64,000 nt of DNA. Source: Hoyosella subflava DQS3-9A1. GTDB lineage: Bacteria > Actinomycetota > Actinomycetes > Mycobacteriales > Mycobacteriaceae. The stretch is from assembly GCF_000214175.1 (NCBI RefSeq), contig NC_015564.1:186001-250000 (forward strand). The letters run 5' to 3'. The notes beneath the pieces were generated by a model. It searched no databases and had not been told where the DNA came from. It was given only the letters and a program-made list of their open reading frames with translations. Positions 47,889-56,704 of this stretch are shown piece by piece. Each line of letters opens with the position of its first letter. The first letter of the stretch is position 1. Position numbers and translations under genes: made by a program.

Positions 47889-49312
47889 CGTCCTTGCACC
47901 GCCTTTGCATAGAGATCAAGTAACCGGCTGTTTGGGTCGTAGGTCTCTTTGAGTTCTCTATAGGTATCGCCGCCGTACAGCGCGTCAAACTCTTTTCGCT
48001 CGTAAAACGCATCTGAGTACAGCGATTTGTGACCGTCAAGGCGATCGACTTCGTTCTCGATCATCCGGTTGGTGTGCCCCTCGGGCTGGCCGGCCACGAC
48101 CGGCACCGCTGACCAGAAGCCAACATTGACGTATGTGCGCTGAGGCTCGAGCGGATAGAGGGGCCATGGGCGTGAAGCCGGGGACGTCGGCGAAGGCAGG
48201 CCGGGGCTGCGTGTTTTTCGCAGGCGCAGCGGGCATAGCCATACCGGCTCGATCGGCACGTTCGCCAAGAACCACCGCAAGAAGCTCGCAGTGTTCTCGA
48301 TCGGGACCTCGATGTCCTGGACTACGCGTTCCCGGGGGAGGTTGCCCTTCCGTTGTTCGATGAAGTCCGCGAGCCCAACCTGGCGGTCAAGCGCGATCAG
48401 CTTCCAGTAGAAGCTGCTGCGGCGATAGCGGCGTGGCCAGAATCTCCGGACCACTGGGTGTTGCGTTCCGAAGGCACGCGAGCACCAGAACCAGTCAGTA
48501 TCCCAGCGCCATAGATAGTCATGAATGGTCATCCGGTCGACGACGGGAGTTTCAGCGCCACCGTGCTGTATTGAACGGTAGTAGATCTGGTTTCCGGTGT
48601 AGTCGCTGACCGGGCCGGGTTCGCTCGTCTGACGGCCAAGCGTGAGGTAGCTTTCCGTGGCTGAGAACATGACTCCATCGACGTAATGAACGGGTTCCCC
48701 GTCATACGTGTGTTCGTACGAAACGGTGTCAAGTGTCTCCTGAAGCTCATCGAGGCTAGTGAACCGCAGGTGCCTGAGTTCGACGTACGGCTCGACCGGT
48801 TCTAGTTCGATGCGCAGGCGCGTCGCATAGCCGAGCGTGCCGTACGAATTCGGAAACCCCCAGTACAAATCGCTATGGGGGCCTTCCGGGCCGGCCGTGA
48901 CGACCTCCCCGGCGCCCGTCAGGATATCCATTTCGAGAACAGATTCATGGGGAAGCCCATTGCGGAACGAGGTGGACTCAATTCCCAGGCCCGTCACCGC
49001 GCCGCCGAGAGTGATCGTTTTGAGTTGCGGGACGACCAGGGGGACCAGATCGTATTCGAGCGTCGCCGCGACAAGGTCCTCGTATGTGCACATGCCGCCA
49101 ACGTCGGCAGTGCGAGTGTCTGAGTCGATCCCAATCACGCGAGCCAGGCCGGATACGTCAAGCCCAGGAGCAGAAGTCTTTTCCCTGTGGCGGAATAGGT
49201 TTGACGTCTTCTTCGCCAGCCGCACCGGCGCGTCATCAGGAATCGCCCGATAGCTATGGATGAGGCGATCCACCGCAGCGGCGTGCGCCGCCGCACTAGC
49301 TTCAGGCGTCAT
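47885..49312 (-). CDS. FAD-binding oxidoreductase paired with the CFA-type methyltransferase
   Basis: A PCMH-type flavoprotein of about 475 residues (Rv3719-like; distant to 24-dehydrocholesterol reductase). The FAD-binding start carries VGGMCTYEDLVAATLEYDLVPLVVPQLKTITLGGAVTGLGIES. The C-terminal half has many Trp and Tyr residues near the active site (YLWRWDTDWFWCSRAFG). ATG 49312 is used; GTG 49351 would add 13 residues. No clear ribosome site is seen for either. Its end overlaps the methyltransferase gene, so reduction of a methylated acyl chain is the likely joint job. Confidence 0.82.
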   Translation of the reverse strand: MTPEASAAAHAAAVDRLIHSYRAIPDDAPVRLAKKTSNLFRHREKTSAPGLDVSGLARVIGIDSDTRTADVGGMCTYEDLVAATLEYDLVPLVVPQLKTITLGGAVTGLGIESTSFRNGLPHESVLEMDILTGAGEVVTAGPEGPHSDLYWGFPNSYGTLGYATRLRIELEPVEPYVELRHLRFTSLDELQETLDTVSYEHTYDGEPVHYVDGVMFSATESYLTLGRQTSEPGPVSDYTGNQIYYRSIQHGGAETPVVDRMTIHDYLWRWDTDWFWCSRAFGTQHPVVRRFWPRRYRRSSFYWKLIALDRQVGLADFIEQRKGNLPRERVVQDIEVPIENTASFLRWFLANVPIEPVWLCPLRLRKTRSPGLPSPTSPASRPWPLYPLEPQRTYVNVGFWSAVPVVAGQPEGHTNRMIENEVDRLDGHKSLYSDAFYERKEFDALYGGDTYRELKETYDPNSRLLDLYAKAVQGR

Positions 49313-49487
49313 CAGGCGCGTCGATCCGGTAGGCAGTCGAAGGCTCCGCACACTATCGACGATAGCCCGATCTTGACGCGGGCGGGGCGACCGAGATGTT
49401 GCCCGCGGGTGAACTTTCCGCGAGATAGGGCAGGATGGACACTGCTCGAGAAGCAAACTTGGTGTATGCCGAAAGGACACAAACTCA

Positions 49488-49928
49488 ATGGCACAGGTCA
49501 GCGCGTCAAGTTCGATCACGATCGCGGCACCCGTCGACACGGTCTTCAGTGCCCTCGCTGACTACGAAACAGTGCGCCCGAGAATTCTGTCGGGGCACTA
49601 TCGTGACTACCGCGTCCTCGAGGGCGGCCACGGTGAAGGCACGATCGCGCAGTGGATACTGCAGGCAACATCCAAGCGTTCACGCGACATCAAGGCTGCC
49701 GTGAGCATCGACGGCACGACAATTATTGAGCGCGACGTCAATTCCTCGCTGGTGACGACGTGGAGTGTGGCTCCCTCGGCCAGCGGCAGTGAGGTCACCA
49801 CAAGGACCGAGTGGAATGGTGCTGGAGGGATCGGCGGGTTCTTCGAGAAGACATTCGCGCCGCTTGGACTCAAAAAAATCCAGGCTGAGGTGCTCGCCAA
49901 CCTGAAAGCCGACGTGGAAAAGCAGTAA
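49488..49928 (+). CDS. SRPBCC-family protein (Rv3718c-like)
   Basis: A 146-residue helix-grip protein: VSASSSITIAAPVDTVFSALADYE at the start and FEKTFAPLGLKKIQAEVLANLK at the end, typical of the SRPBCC/Coq10-like fold that binds hydrophobic molecules. AAAGGACACAAACTCA precedes ATG 49488. The equivalent position in M. tuberculosis is Rv3718c. It is divergent from the FAD oxidoreductase and may be tied to lipid work, but that is only positional. Confidence 0.82.
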   Translation: MAQVSASSSITIAAPVDTVFSALADYETVRPRILSGHYRDYRVLEGGHGEGTIAQWILQATSKRSRDIKAAVSIDGTTIIERDVNSSLVTTWSVAPSASGSEVTTRTEWNGAGGIGGFFEKTFAPLGLKKIQAEVLANLKADVEKQ

Positions 49929-50014
49929 GTCGTGTGCCCGGCGCTGCTATGCGGCCACTACCCTGGTAGCACGACTGCCGGTTTCTGGCAGTCCTCAACG
50001 TGAAAGGACCTCTC

Positions 50015-50356
50015 ATGCAACCAGATGGTGCGCCTGACATGCAGGCGATCATCCAGCAGGCCCAAGCGATGCAGCAGCAGCTCATGGAGGCCCAGGAGAA
50101 AATCGCGGCGACCGAGGTTGAGGGCCAGGCCGGTGGCGGCCTGGTGACCGCGAAAATCACAGGCACTGGCGAGATCATCGATATCACGATCGATCCCAAG
50201 GTCGTAGATCCTGATGACGTCGAGACGCTTCAGGATCTCGTGGTCGGGGCGATCAGGGATGCCAGCCAGAATGCGCAAAGTCTCGCGGCAGACGCACTCG
50301 GACCGTTTGCGTCCGGGATGGGTGGAGGCTCCGGTATTCCCGGGCTGCCTTTCTGA
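50015..50356 (+). CDS. ybaB: YbaB/EbfC-family nucleoid-associated protein
   Basis: A 113-residue DNA-binding protein that forms a dimer. The Gln-rich helix [20 protein letters not shown] leads into [22 protein letters not shown], the family core, and a glycine-rich tail. ATG 50015 has AAAGGA at a good distance; GTG 50000 is less likely. It is 12 bases before recR, the usual ybaB-recR pair. Confidence 0.95.
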   Translation: MQPDGAPDMQAIIQQAQAMQQQLMEAQEKIAATEVEGQAGGGLVTAKITGTGEIIDITIDPKVVDPDDVETLQDLVVGAIRDASQNAQSLAADALGPFASGMGGGSGIPGLPF

Positions 50357-50368
50357 GGCAGAGGACGC

Positions 50369-50989
50369 GTGTACGAAGGACCAGTTCAGGACCTCATCGA
50401 CGAACTGGGCAAGTTGCCCGGGATCGGACCGAAGAGCGCCCAGCGCATCGCGTTTCATCTCCTCACGGCAGATCGCGCCCAGATTGTGCGATTGCAGGAC
50501 GCACTCCAGCGCATCCGCGATGGAGTGCAGTTCTGTGTTGTGTGCGGCACGGTCGCGGAGCACGAGAAATGCCGGATCTGTTCTGATTCGCGCCGGGACC
50601 GCACCATGATTTGTGTCGTGGAGGAGCCGAAGGATGTCCAGGCGGTCGAGCGGACGCGCGAGTTCAAGGGCGTCTACCACGTCCTCGGCGGCGCGCTTGA
50701 TCCGCTTTCCGGGGTGGGCCCGGACCAATTGCGGATCCGTGAGCTCCTCGCGCGCATCGGGGGGCAAGTGCCCGAGGGTGACGACGCCGTCGAGGTCACT
50801 GAGGTCATCATTGCGACAGATCCGAACACCGAAGGCGAAGCAACAGCAACGTACCTAGTGCGGATGTTGCGGGGCTTCCCGGGTCTCTCCGTGACGCGTC
50901 TCGCATCGGGTCTGCCCATGGGTGGGGACCTGGAGTTCGCGGACGAACTGACGCTTGGCCGGGCGCTATCCGGGCGCCGCGCATTGTGA
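50369..50989 (+). CDS. recR: Recombination protein RecR
   Basis: A 206-residue RecR of the RecFOR gap-repair pathway. A helix-hairpin-helix ([20 protein letters not shown]), a four-cysteine zinc finger ([16 protein letters not shown]), a Toprim domain ([17 protein letters not shown]) and the C-terminal [20 protein letters not shown] are all present. GTG 50369 is the start. It overlaps the next gene as GTGA. Confidence 0.97.
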   Translation: MYEGPVQDLIDELGKLPGIGPKSAQRIAFHLLTADRAQIVRLQDALQRIRDGVQFCVVCGTVAEHEKCRICSDSRRDRTMICVVEEPKDVQAVERTREFKGVYHVLGGALDPLSGVGPDQLRIRELLARIGGQVPEGDDAVEVTEVIIATDPNTEGEATATYLVRMLRGFPGLSVTRLASGLPMGGDLEFADELTLGRALSGRRAL

Positions 50990-51591
50990 GAGTGCGCGGG
51001 GACCGTGGTCTCGATGAAGACGCTTTGACTAGGGCGGCTGATGTGGTGTCGCGGCGAGCTCCCAAGCTCGGTGCCGTGCGTCTCGGGGCGATCGACGGGC
51101 CATCAGGCTCCGGAAAGACGGTGTTCTCGCAAGCACTCTCGAACGAACTGAATCGCAGAGGCATGTTCGTTGCGGTTATCCCCTGCGACGACTTCGCCAC
51201 TTGGGATCGTCCCGCTGCATGGTGGCCGATGCTTGAGGCCGGGGTCCTTAACCCAATCGAACGGGGTGCGGACGGGCGCTATCAGGCGATTCGATGGGCT
51301 GGCGGCCTCCCGGTCCCCGGGCCGTTCGTTGATGTGCCCCCGCCCGACGTGCTCCTAATCGAGGGTGTGTCGAGCGCGCGCCGGTCAGTCGCGGGAAGGC
51401 TATCCGTCGCCGTCTGGGTCGAGTGGGGGGATGCGGCCGCGCGGCTCGAAGCCGCTGTAGCACGGGATGGCGAGGCGTGTCGTGCGCCCCTGCAGGACTG
51501 GCAGGCGTTCGAGCGCGGGTGGTTTCCCGTCGACGGAACACGGGCGCGATGTGACGTCATCGCAGGCGAATCGCCCGGCTCTATCGCTTGA
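50986..51591 (+). CDS. P-loop (uridine-kinase-like) nucleoside kinase-family protein
   Basis: A 201-residue P-loop protein. The Walker A motif [15 protein letters not shown] is near 34-48, followed by IPCDDFATW, as in uridine kinase-like proteins, and LLIEGVSS as Walker B. The Trp-rich middle ([14 protein letters not shown]) is typical for the actinobacterial group found after recR. GTG 50986 overlaps the stop of recR. Substrate not known. Confidence 0.8.
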   Translation: MRVRGDRGLDEDALTRAADVVSRRAPKLGAVRLGAIDGPSGSGKTVFSQALSNELNRRGMFVAVIPCDDFATWDRPAAWWPMLEAGVLNPIERGADGRYQAIRWAGGLPVPGPFVDVPPPDVLLIEGVSSARRSVAGRLSVAVWVEWGDAAARLEAAVARDGEACRAPLQDWQAFERGWFPVDGTRARCDVIAGESPGSIA

Positions 51592-51656
51592 ACGTTATGT
51601 AGTTCACGACGTATTCGAGTGTCAACTACAAACCGATCGTGCCCGTCAGGGCTTGA

Positions 51657-52373
51657 CTATTTCGCGACGGCGAGCCGTTCCTTGCGTAACTGCGCGACCT
51701 CGTCGAGTGGCAGCGGTGTGAGTTCCTCGACGCCAAGCGCGCGCTGGATGATCAGGTCTGCGAGTTCCGGATTGCGAGCGAGCGCCGGACCGTGCATGTA
51801 GGTGCCAATGACGGACCCTTGAACTGCGCCTTCGAATCCGTCACCCACACCGTTCCCGACGCCGTACGTCACCCGGCCCAGCGGAGCTGCCTGGGGACCG
51901 AGTGTGGTACCCCCGCGGTGATTCTCGAAACCCGTTAGCGGCGCGGTCAAGCCGTCCGCCACAGGTGTACTGATCACCTCTCCGATAGCGCGCACATCTT
52001 GCGGCGATGTCGTCGCGTCCAGCATCGAGACACCGTCAACGCGCTCGCCCGAGGAGGTCTCGTACCAGTGGCCTAGGACTTGGATAGCTGCACAAATCGC
52101 GAGCACTGGCGCGCCGCGCTCGGCGGCGCGCTGCAAGCCGGGATAACGGTTCAGATGCCGTGTAGCGAGCCGCTGCGCGTAGTCTTCGGCGCCGCCGAGG
52201 GTGTACATATCGAGCGACTCAGGAACCTCATCGTCGAGCGTAATCTCCACGATTTCCGCGTCGATCCCACGCATCCGCATCCGCTGACGCAGGATGAGCG
52301 CATTACCGCCGTCGCCGTAGGTGCCCATGACGTCGGGCAGCACAAGACCGATCCGCACCGTCGACTCAGCCAC
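51657..52373 (-). CDS. gatD: Lipid II isoglutaminyl synthase, glutaminase subunit
   Basis: A 238-residue GATase that supplies ammonia for amidation of D-glutamate in peptidoglycan. The key residues match the known GatD: Cys94 (LAICAAIQVLG), Arg128 and His194 (GTYMHGPALARN). It works with MurT; the two genes overlap by eight bases and are translated together. ATG 52373. Amidated lipid II is needed for L,D- and D,D-cross-linking. Confidence 0.95.
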   Translation of the reverse strand: MAESTVRIGLVLPDVMGTYGDGGNALILRQRMRMRGIDAEIVEITLDDEVPESLDMYTLGGAEDYAQRLATRHLNRYPGLQRAAERGAPVLAICAAIQVLGHWYETSSGERVDGVSMLDATTSPQDVRAIGEVISTPVADGLTAPLTGFENHRGGTTLGPQAAPLGRVTYGVGNGVGDGFEGAVQGSVIGTYMHGPALARNPELADLIIQRALGVEELTPLPLDEVAQLRKERLAVAK

Positions 52374-53652
52374 GTGCCACCTCCCGTTCGATAGCCCTGT
52401 TCAGCCCCAGGAATGCCGTGTAGTTCGCGAGCACTTCAACCCGGCCAGGCGGGCATGACCGGATGGCAGCAATTGGGTCTTTGATCAGCGTGTGCTCGAC
52501 ACCTGCGTAGGTGAGGCGAACCCCCAGGTCCGTGCCGCGCTCCCCGGCCGCGACGACCTGAATGCCCTCAAAATGCTCGAAGCGCACGTCCCACAGCCAC
52601 GACAGGTCCTCCCCGTCGGGTACCTGCCCGTTTACCGCGATCACGAGGCCATCAACGCTGTGATCGATCATCGACAGCGCTTCCTGCCAGCCGGCGGGGT
52701 TCTTCGCCAGCAGCATCCGCACGTTGTGCGAGCCAACTTGAACTGTGCTGTACCGGCCTGCGACCTCACGCACACCGGAGACGGCCGCGACGGCAGCGTC
52801 GGGCGCTACCCCCATTGCGACGGCAGCCGCAACAGCCTGAGCTGCATTGCCGCGGTTGGCGCGGCCGGGCAGCGATAAGCTCATCGGTACCTTGACACCG
52901 TCTGGCCCGTAAAGATGGTCATCGTCAACCCACCAGTGCGGCGCCGGACGGCGGAAGTCGCTGCCGGTACTGCGCCAGTCGGTGCCATCGCGCGCGATCG
53001 GTTCACCTGTGCGCGGGCAACTTACCGAGTCCCCGACCCAGCTGTTGCCCGCAGCGACCCACACGACGTTCTGACAATCGTAGGCGGCTGACGTCACCAG
53101 AACGTCGTCGCAGTTCGCAACAACAACTGCCTCAGGGTGACGTTCCAGTCCGGCACGAAGCCGCCGCTCGATCATGTTGATTTCGCCAACGCGATCGAGC
53201 TGGTCCCGGGACAGGTTCAGCAGAATGATCGCTCTGGGGCTGGTGAAGTCCGAGACATGGGGGAGATGAAGTTCATCGACCTCGATGGCTGCAAGTGGTG
53301 CGTGGAGATTCTGATTGAACGCGGCGACAATGCCCGCATCCATGTTCGCGCCATCGGTGTTCGTGGCGACTTCGCCAAGTTCGGATAGCGCGGCGGACGT
53401 CATTCGCGTGGTTGTCGACTTGCCGTTGGTCCCTGAAATCAGCACTGTCCGGCGGTAACTCGCAAGCTGCTTCATGATCGACTTGTCGATTTTGAGCGCT
53501 ATCAGACCGCCGATCATGTTTCCCGCGCCCCGCCCTGATCTGCGTGACGCCCACGACGCCGATCGCGCCGCACGCAGGGCGAGCTTGCCGCGCGCAGTGA
53601 TCGGTGCGCGCGCTACTTCTCCGGGGTCTCCGGGTGTGTTCCCCTTGGCCAT
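52366..53652 (-). CDS. murT: Lipid II isoglutaminyl synthase, Mur ligase subunit
   Basis: A 428-residue Mur-ligase-like protein that uses ATP to amidate D-Glu of lipid II with ammonia from GatD. The ATP loop SGTNGKSTTTRM is near 73-84 and the C-terminal DUF1727 domain ends GLNRAIEREVARG. The zinc ribbon seen in Gram-positive MurT (two CxxC pairs) is incomplete here: SCPRTG holds one Cys and WRSTGSDF has none. ATG 53652. The gene lies between the Mrp operon and gatD. Confidence 0.93.
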   Translation of the reverse strand: MAKGNTPGDPGEVARAPITARGKLALRAARSASWASRRSGRGAGNMIGGLIALKIDKSIMKQLASYRRTVLISGTNGKSTTTRMTSAALSELGEVATNTDGANMDAGIVAAFNQNLHAPLAAIEVDELHLPHVSDFTSPRAIILLNLSRDQLDRVGEINMIERRLRAGLERHPEAVVVANCDDVLVTSAAYDCQNVVWVAAGNSWVGDSVSCPRTGEPIARDGTDWRSTGSDFRRPAPHWWVDDDHLYGPDGVKVPMSLSLPGRANRGNAAQAVAAAVAMGVAPDAAVAAVSGVREVAGRYSTVQVGSHNVRMLLAKNPAGWQEALSMIDHSVDGLVIAVNGQVPDGEDLSWLWDVRFEHFEGIQVVAAGERGTDLGVRLTYAGVEHTLIKDPIAAIRSCPPGRVEVLANYTAFLGLNRAIEREVARG

Positions 53653-53729
53653 GGGAAGAGGCTAGTTCGACTGGGCGGTCTCGTGCGCGCTGAACGCCCG
53701 AATTTGTCCCCGTAGCACTGCGATGATTG

Positions 53730-54086
53730 TCACTTTTGCGTGGACTCCCTAGGCGGGTCATAGACGGAAAGGTCGTTGTAGAGGGTCTGCGGGGCCAGCG
53801 GAGCGCCCGTGAGATACCCGGCGCGCCCTAAGGCATGTCCGCCGACAGCGGCTGTCGCAAGGTTGATCACAATAGCGAGCGACGCTTTCACGATGTTGAG
53901 CGCTGAAGGCTCGTGCAGCAGCACACCGAGCACGATAAGCGCGATCCCCAGGCCGGATGCGGTGGTGATCGCGCTTATTCGCGCGTAGAGGTCGGGCAGT
54001 TTGAGTACGCCGATCGCGGCTGAGACGAACGCCAGAGTTCCCAGGACGATGAAGATGGTGCCGACGACTTCGAGAATTGAACTCAT
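53730..54086 (-). CDS. mrpG: Mrp antiporter subunit G
   Basis: A 118-residue membrane protein with three helices and the MnhG block GVLKLPDLYARISAITTASGLG. A hydrophilic tail of about 25 residues ends YDPPRESTQK. Last gene of the Mrp operon; the ATG overlaps the mrpF stop. Confidence 0.93.
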   Translation of the reverse strand: MSSILEVVGTIFIVLGTLAFVSAAIGVLKLPDLYARISAITTASGLGIALIVLGVLLHEPSALNIVKASLAIVINLATAAVGGHALGRAGYLTGAPLAPQTLYNDLSVYDPPRESTQK

Positions 54087-54343
54087 CGCTGCCCCCTTGT
54101 GACGAGACGAGCAATGCTGAGCGTTGCCAGGAATCCCACGACTGTAGCGACGAGAACGATGTCGAGAACGATGTCCGTGGTCATCCGTAGTCCGAATAGC
54201 GCGACTACGCCGATAAAAGCGAAAAACACGAGGTCGGCTGCGACACCACGGTCAGCGTCTCGCGGACCGGTAAGGACGCGGTAGGACGCGGGAATGAGTG
54301 TGAGCGCAACGATCACGAGAGCCACGTCGATGATCAGGGTCAT
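54083..54343 (-). CDS. mrpF: Mrp antiporter subunit F
   Basis: An 86-residue protein with three membrane helices and the MnhF signature YRVLTGPRDADRGVAADL. It overlaps its neighbours on both sides by four bases. Part of the multi-subunit Na+/H+ antiporter. Confidence 0.93.
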   Translation of the reverse strand: MTLIIDVALVIVALTLIPASYRVLTGPRDADRGVAADLVFFAFIGVVALFGLRMTTDIVLDIVLVATVVGFLATLSIARLVTRGQR

Positions 54344-54747
54344 GACGCGCCTCCTGCCGAGTTGGTCTTCTTCGTTCCGGCTGTGGAAGGAATAGCGCCC
54401 ATTTCTCCGTTGCGGCGCATTGCGTGCAGGAGACGCCGCTCAGCTTCGTACAGTTCAGCCTTGAATGCATCCTTGTCCGCTGCGTACATTCCGTGCACAT
54501 AGAGGACTGGCGGATCGTTCTGAACTGACAGCGTCAGCGTTCCAGGCGTGAGCGAAATCAGATTCGCAAGCATCGTGATTTCAAGATCTGTGCTGCAGCG
54601 CAGGGGAAGCCGCACGATTCCTGCGGACATTCGGGTGCCGGGAGTGACGATGTCCCACCCCACGGCGACGTTCGATTTCGTCAGCTCCCAGATGTAGTAC
54701 AGAACGAAACTCAATGCCCGGAACGGCCAGGTCAGAGTAGTACTCAT
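54340..54747 (-). CDS. mrpE: Mrp antiporter subunit E
   Basis: A 135-residue MnhE-type protein: one or two N-terminal helices, then LANLISLTPGTLTLSVQNDPPVLYVHGM, the family core, and a helical tail. It overlaps mrpD and mrpF by four bases each. Confidence 0.92.
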   Translation of the reverse strand: MSTTLTWPFRALSFVLYYIWELTKSNVAVGWDIVTPGTRMSAGIVRLPLRCSTDLEITMLANLISLTPGTLTLSVQNDPPVLYVHGMYAADKDAFKAELYEAERRLLHAMRRNGEMGAIPSTAGTKKTNSAGGAS

Positions 54748-56240
54748 TGTCCAATCACCGCCTCTACGTACCCGCTCACGTCAAGCAGTCCAGCTGCGGC
54801 CTGTTCAGAGAGAACCAGTAGGCCCTGCGCACCGATTCCCACCGCCAGGGTGACGACCGCTAGCACGACCGCTGGCATCGCTACGGAAGGTTTGATGTGG
54901 GTCAGCAATCGTCCGGGTTTGCGTGCACTCACCAGACTGACACCATCCTCAGGTGCGCGGCCCCAGAAGACGCCCTTCCAGATCTTCAGCATCGACATCA
55001 ACGTCAGCAGGCTGACGACCACGGCGATCACCGCGGCGGCGATCTGGGCTTCATCGATCGCTGCCCGCACGAGCACGAGCTTCGCGACGAACCCCGAGAA
55101 GGGGGGAAGGCCGGCAAGTGAGAACGCCGCGCCCAAAAAGGCCGCCGCGATGAGCGGTTCAGTACGGGCGATTCCCTGCACCTTGCCGAGATCGTTCGTT
55201 TTGTACGTGACTTCGACTGCGCCGGTGGATAAGAACAGCGACGCTTTGACCACCATGTGGTGCAGCAGGTAGAAGATGCCAGCAGTCAGTCCGATGGGGC
55301 CGAACAACGCGACACCGAGCAGGATGTATCCAATCTGGCTGATCATGTGGAAGGTGAGGATCGACCGTGTGGTGTTTTCACCGACGGCGCCGAGCACGCC
55401 GATGAGCATGGTCGCCGACATGATCACAATGCCGATCCACAGGTAACGGCTGTCGCCCTCGTAGATCACCGCGTAGATCCGGTAGATGGCGTAGATCGCG
55501 ACTTTGGTGTGGAGCCCGGAGAAGAGCGCCGTGACTGCAGGGGAGGTATACGGGTATGTCCGCGCGAGCCAGCCGTGCACAGGCACCACCGCTGCCTTGA
55601 CGCCGAGGGCAATGAGAACCACAGCGACAGCAGCACCGATCAGCGGATCCTCACTACCCGCACCCGCCAGTTCGGCGATGTTCACCGTCCCAGCAACGCC
55701 ATAAACCAGTCCGACCCCGACGAGGAAGATCGTCGACGTCATCAGGTTCATCGTTACGTACAGCCGTCCCGCCGACAGGCGCCGGAGCCCGCCGAGCATG
55801 GCGATCAGGCCGTAGGACGGCAGGAGCATCACCTCAATGAAAACGAAGAGATTGAAGAGGTCGCCTGTGAGGAGTGCGCCGTAGACACCGCCAGAGAGGA
55901 CCAGGACCAGCGGTGCGAAGTACGCGCGGTCGTCGTCTCCGGTCGCTATACCGAAAGCGGAGCACACGAGGCCCAGAAGTGCGGTCACGATCAGCATCAG
56001 CGCGCTGAACATATCCGCGACCAGGGGGATCGCAATGCCGCTCGGCCACAGCGCGATGCTGTGCCCGAGGACGTTCCCACCGTAGGTTTCGACAGCAAGC
56101 CAGATTCCGAAGCCGAGTGCGAACGCGTTGGTCCCGAGGAGGATGGTCCGGCGCACCAACAGGGGCGTATGCATCACGGTCAGCAGTGCCGCCGCGAGCA
56201 GGGGGACGATGATTACGAAAGCGAGGTAGGCACTGTTCAT
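54744..56240 (-). CDS. mrpD: Mrp antiporter subunit D
   Basis: A 498-residue proton-translocating subunit related to NuoN/NuoM of complex I. About 14 membrane helices. The block FVIIVPLLAAALLTV opens the protein; VFIEVMLLPSYGL and HGWLARTYPYTSPAVTALFSGLHTKVAIYAIYR hold the conserved Glu and Lys residues for proton movement. Overlaps mrpC and mrpE by four bases. Confidence 0.95.
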   Translation of the reverse strand: MNSAYLAFVIIVPLLAAALLTVMHTPLLVRRTILLGTNAFALGFGIWLAVETYGGNVLGHSIALWPSGIAIPLVADMFSALMLIVTALLGLVCSAFGIATGDDDRAYFAPLVLVLSGGVYGALLTGDLFNLFVFIEVMLLPSYGLIAMLGGLRRLSAGRLYVTMNLMTSTIFLVGVGLVYGVAGTVNIAELAGAGSEDPLIGAAVAVVLIALGVKAAVVPVHGWLARTYPYTSPAVTALFSGLHTKVAIYAIYRIYAVIYEGDSRYLWIGIVIMSATMLIGVLGAVGENTTRSILTFHMISQIGYILLGVALFGPIGLTAGIFYLLHHMVVKASLFLSTGAVEVTYKTNDLGKVQGIARTEPLIAAAFLGAAFSLAGLPPFSGFVAKLVLVRAAIDEAQIAAAVIAVVVSLLTLMSMLKIWKGVFWGRAPEDGVSLVSARKPGRLLTHIKPSVAMPAVVLAVVTLAVGIGAQGLLVLSEQAAAGLLDVSGYVEAVIGQ

Positions 56241-56704
56241 GGGTTGCCCTCGCCATGCACGTCAGATGTCCGCATGCCTTCTCCCTTGGGCGAAGCCGAC
56301 GGAACGTCTCCCCGCTGGATCTTCTCTGTCGATCCGGCGTCAGTCTCGGTCACGGTCTCCTCTGCTCCGGGAGGTTTTGGTTTATCGGCTGGTATCGGGG
56401 GATCGTCGGTGTCATCGTCACCGGAACCAGCGCCAGCAAGAGTCAGCATGTAGATGGTGATCGAAAAGGCAATCACGATCGCGGTCAGTGCGAAGGCCTG
56501 CGGCAGCGCGTCGGCCGCCCCAGCGAGGTCTGTTAACTGCACGAGAGGTGCCTCGCGCCGTGATGCGACCCCGGCGGACAAGAGCACGAGGTTCGCTGCG
56601 TGCCCGAGCAGGACGAAGCCGAACGTGATTCGGACCATGCCGCGCTGGAGCACGAGGTAAACGCCGCCCGCTACGAGCACGCCGACGAAGAGCGCAAGAG
56701 TCAT
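56237..56704 (-). CDS. mrpC: Mrp antiporter subunit C with a long acidic tail
   Basis: A 155-residue NuoK-like subunit. Three helices are in the first ~100 residues (GGVYLVLQRGMVRITFGFVLLGHAANLVLLSAG). A tail of about 50 residues rich in Asp, Pro and Glu follows, longer than the usual ~115-residue MrpC. The tail would be cytoplasmic and could help assembly. It overlaps mrpA and mrpD by four bases. Confidence 0.92.
   Translation of the reverse strand: MTLALFVGVLVAGGVYLVLQRGMVRITFGFVLLGHAANLVLLSAGVASRREAPLVQLTDLAGAADALPQAFALTAIVIAFSITIYMLTLAGAGSGDDDTDDPPIPADKPKPPGAEETVTETDAGSTEKIQRGDVPSASPKGEGMRTSDVHGEGNP

Noticed and set aside
51592-51656. Weak inverted repeats between the P-loop kinase gene and gatD
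   Set aside because: The stems are broken by bulges and lack a T-run, so I could not call a terminator with confidence.
55257-56453. 398-codon plus-strand frame opposite mrpD and mrpC
   Set aside because: Its product is rich in Arg, Asp, Glu and His with no domain. It is the shadow of hydrophobic membrane genes on the other strand.
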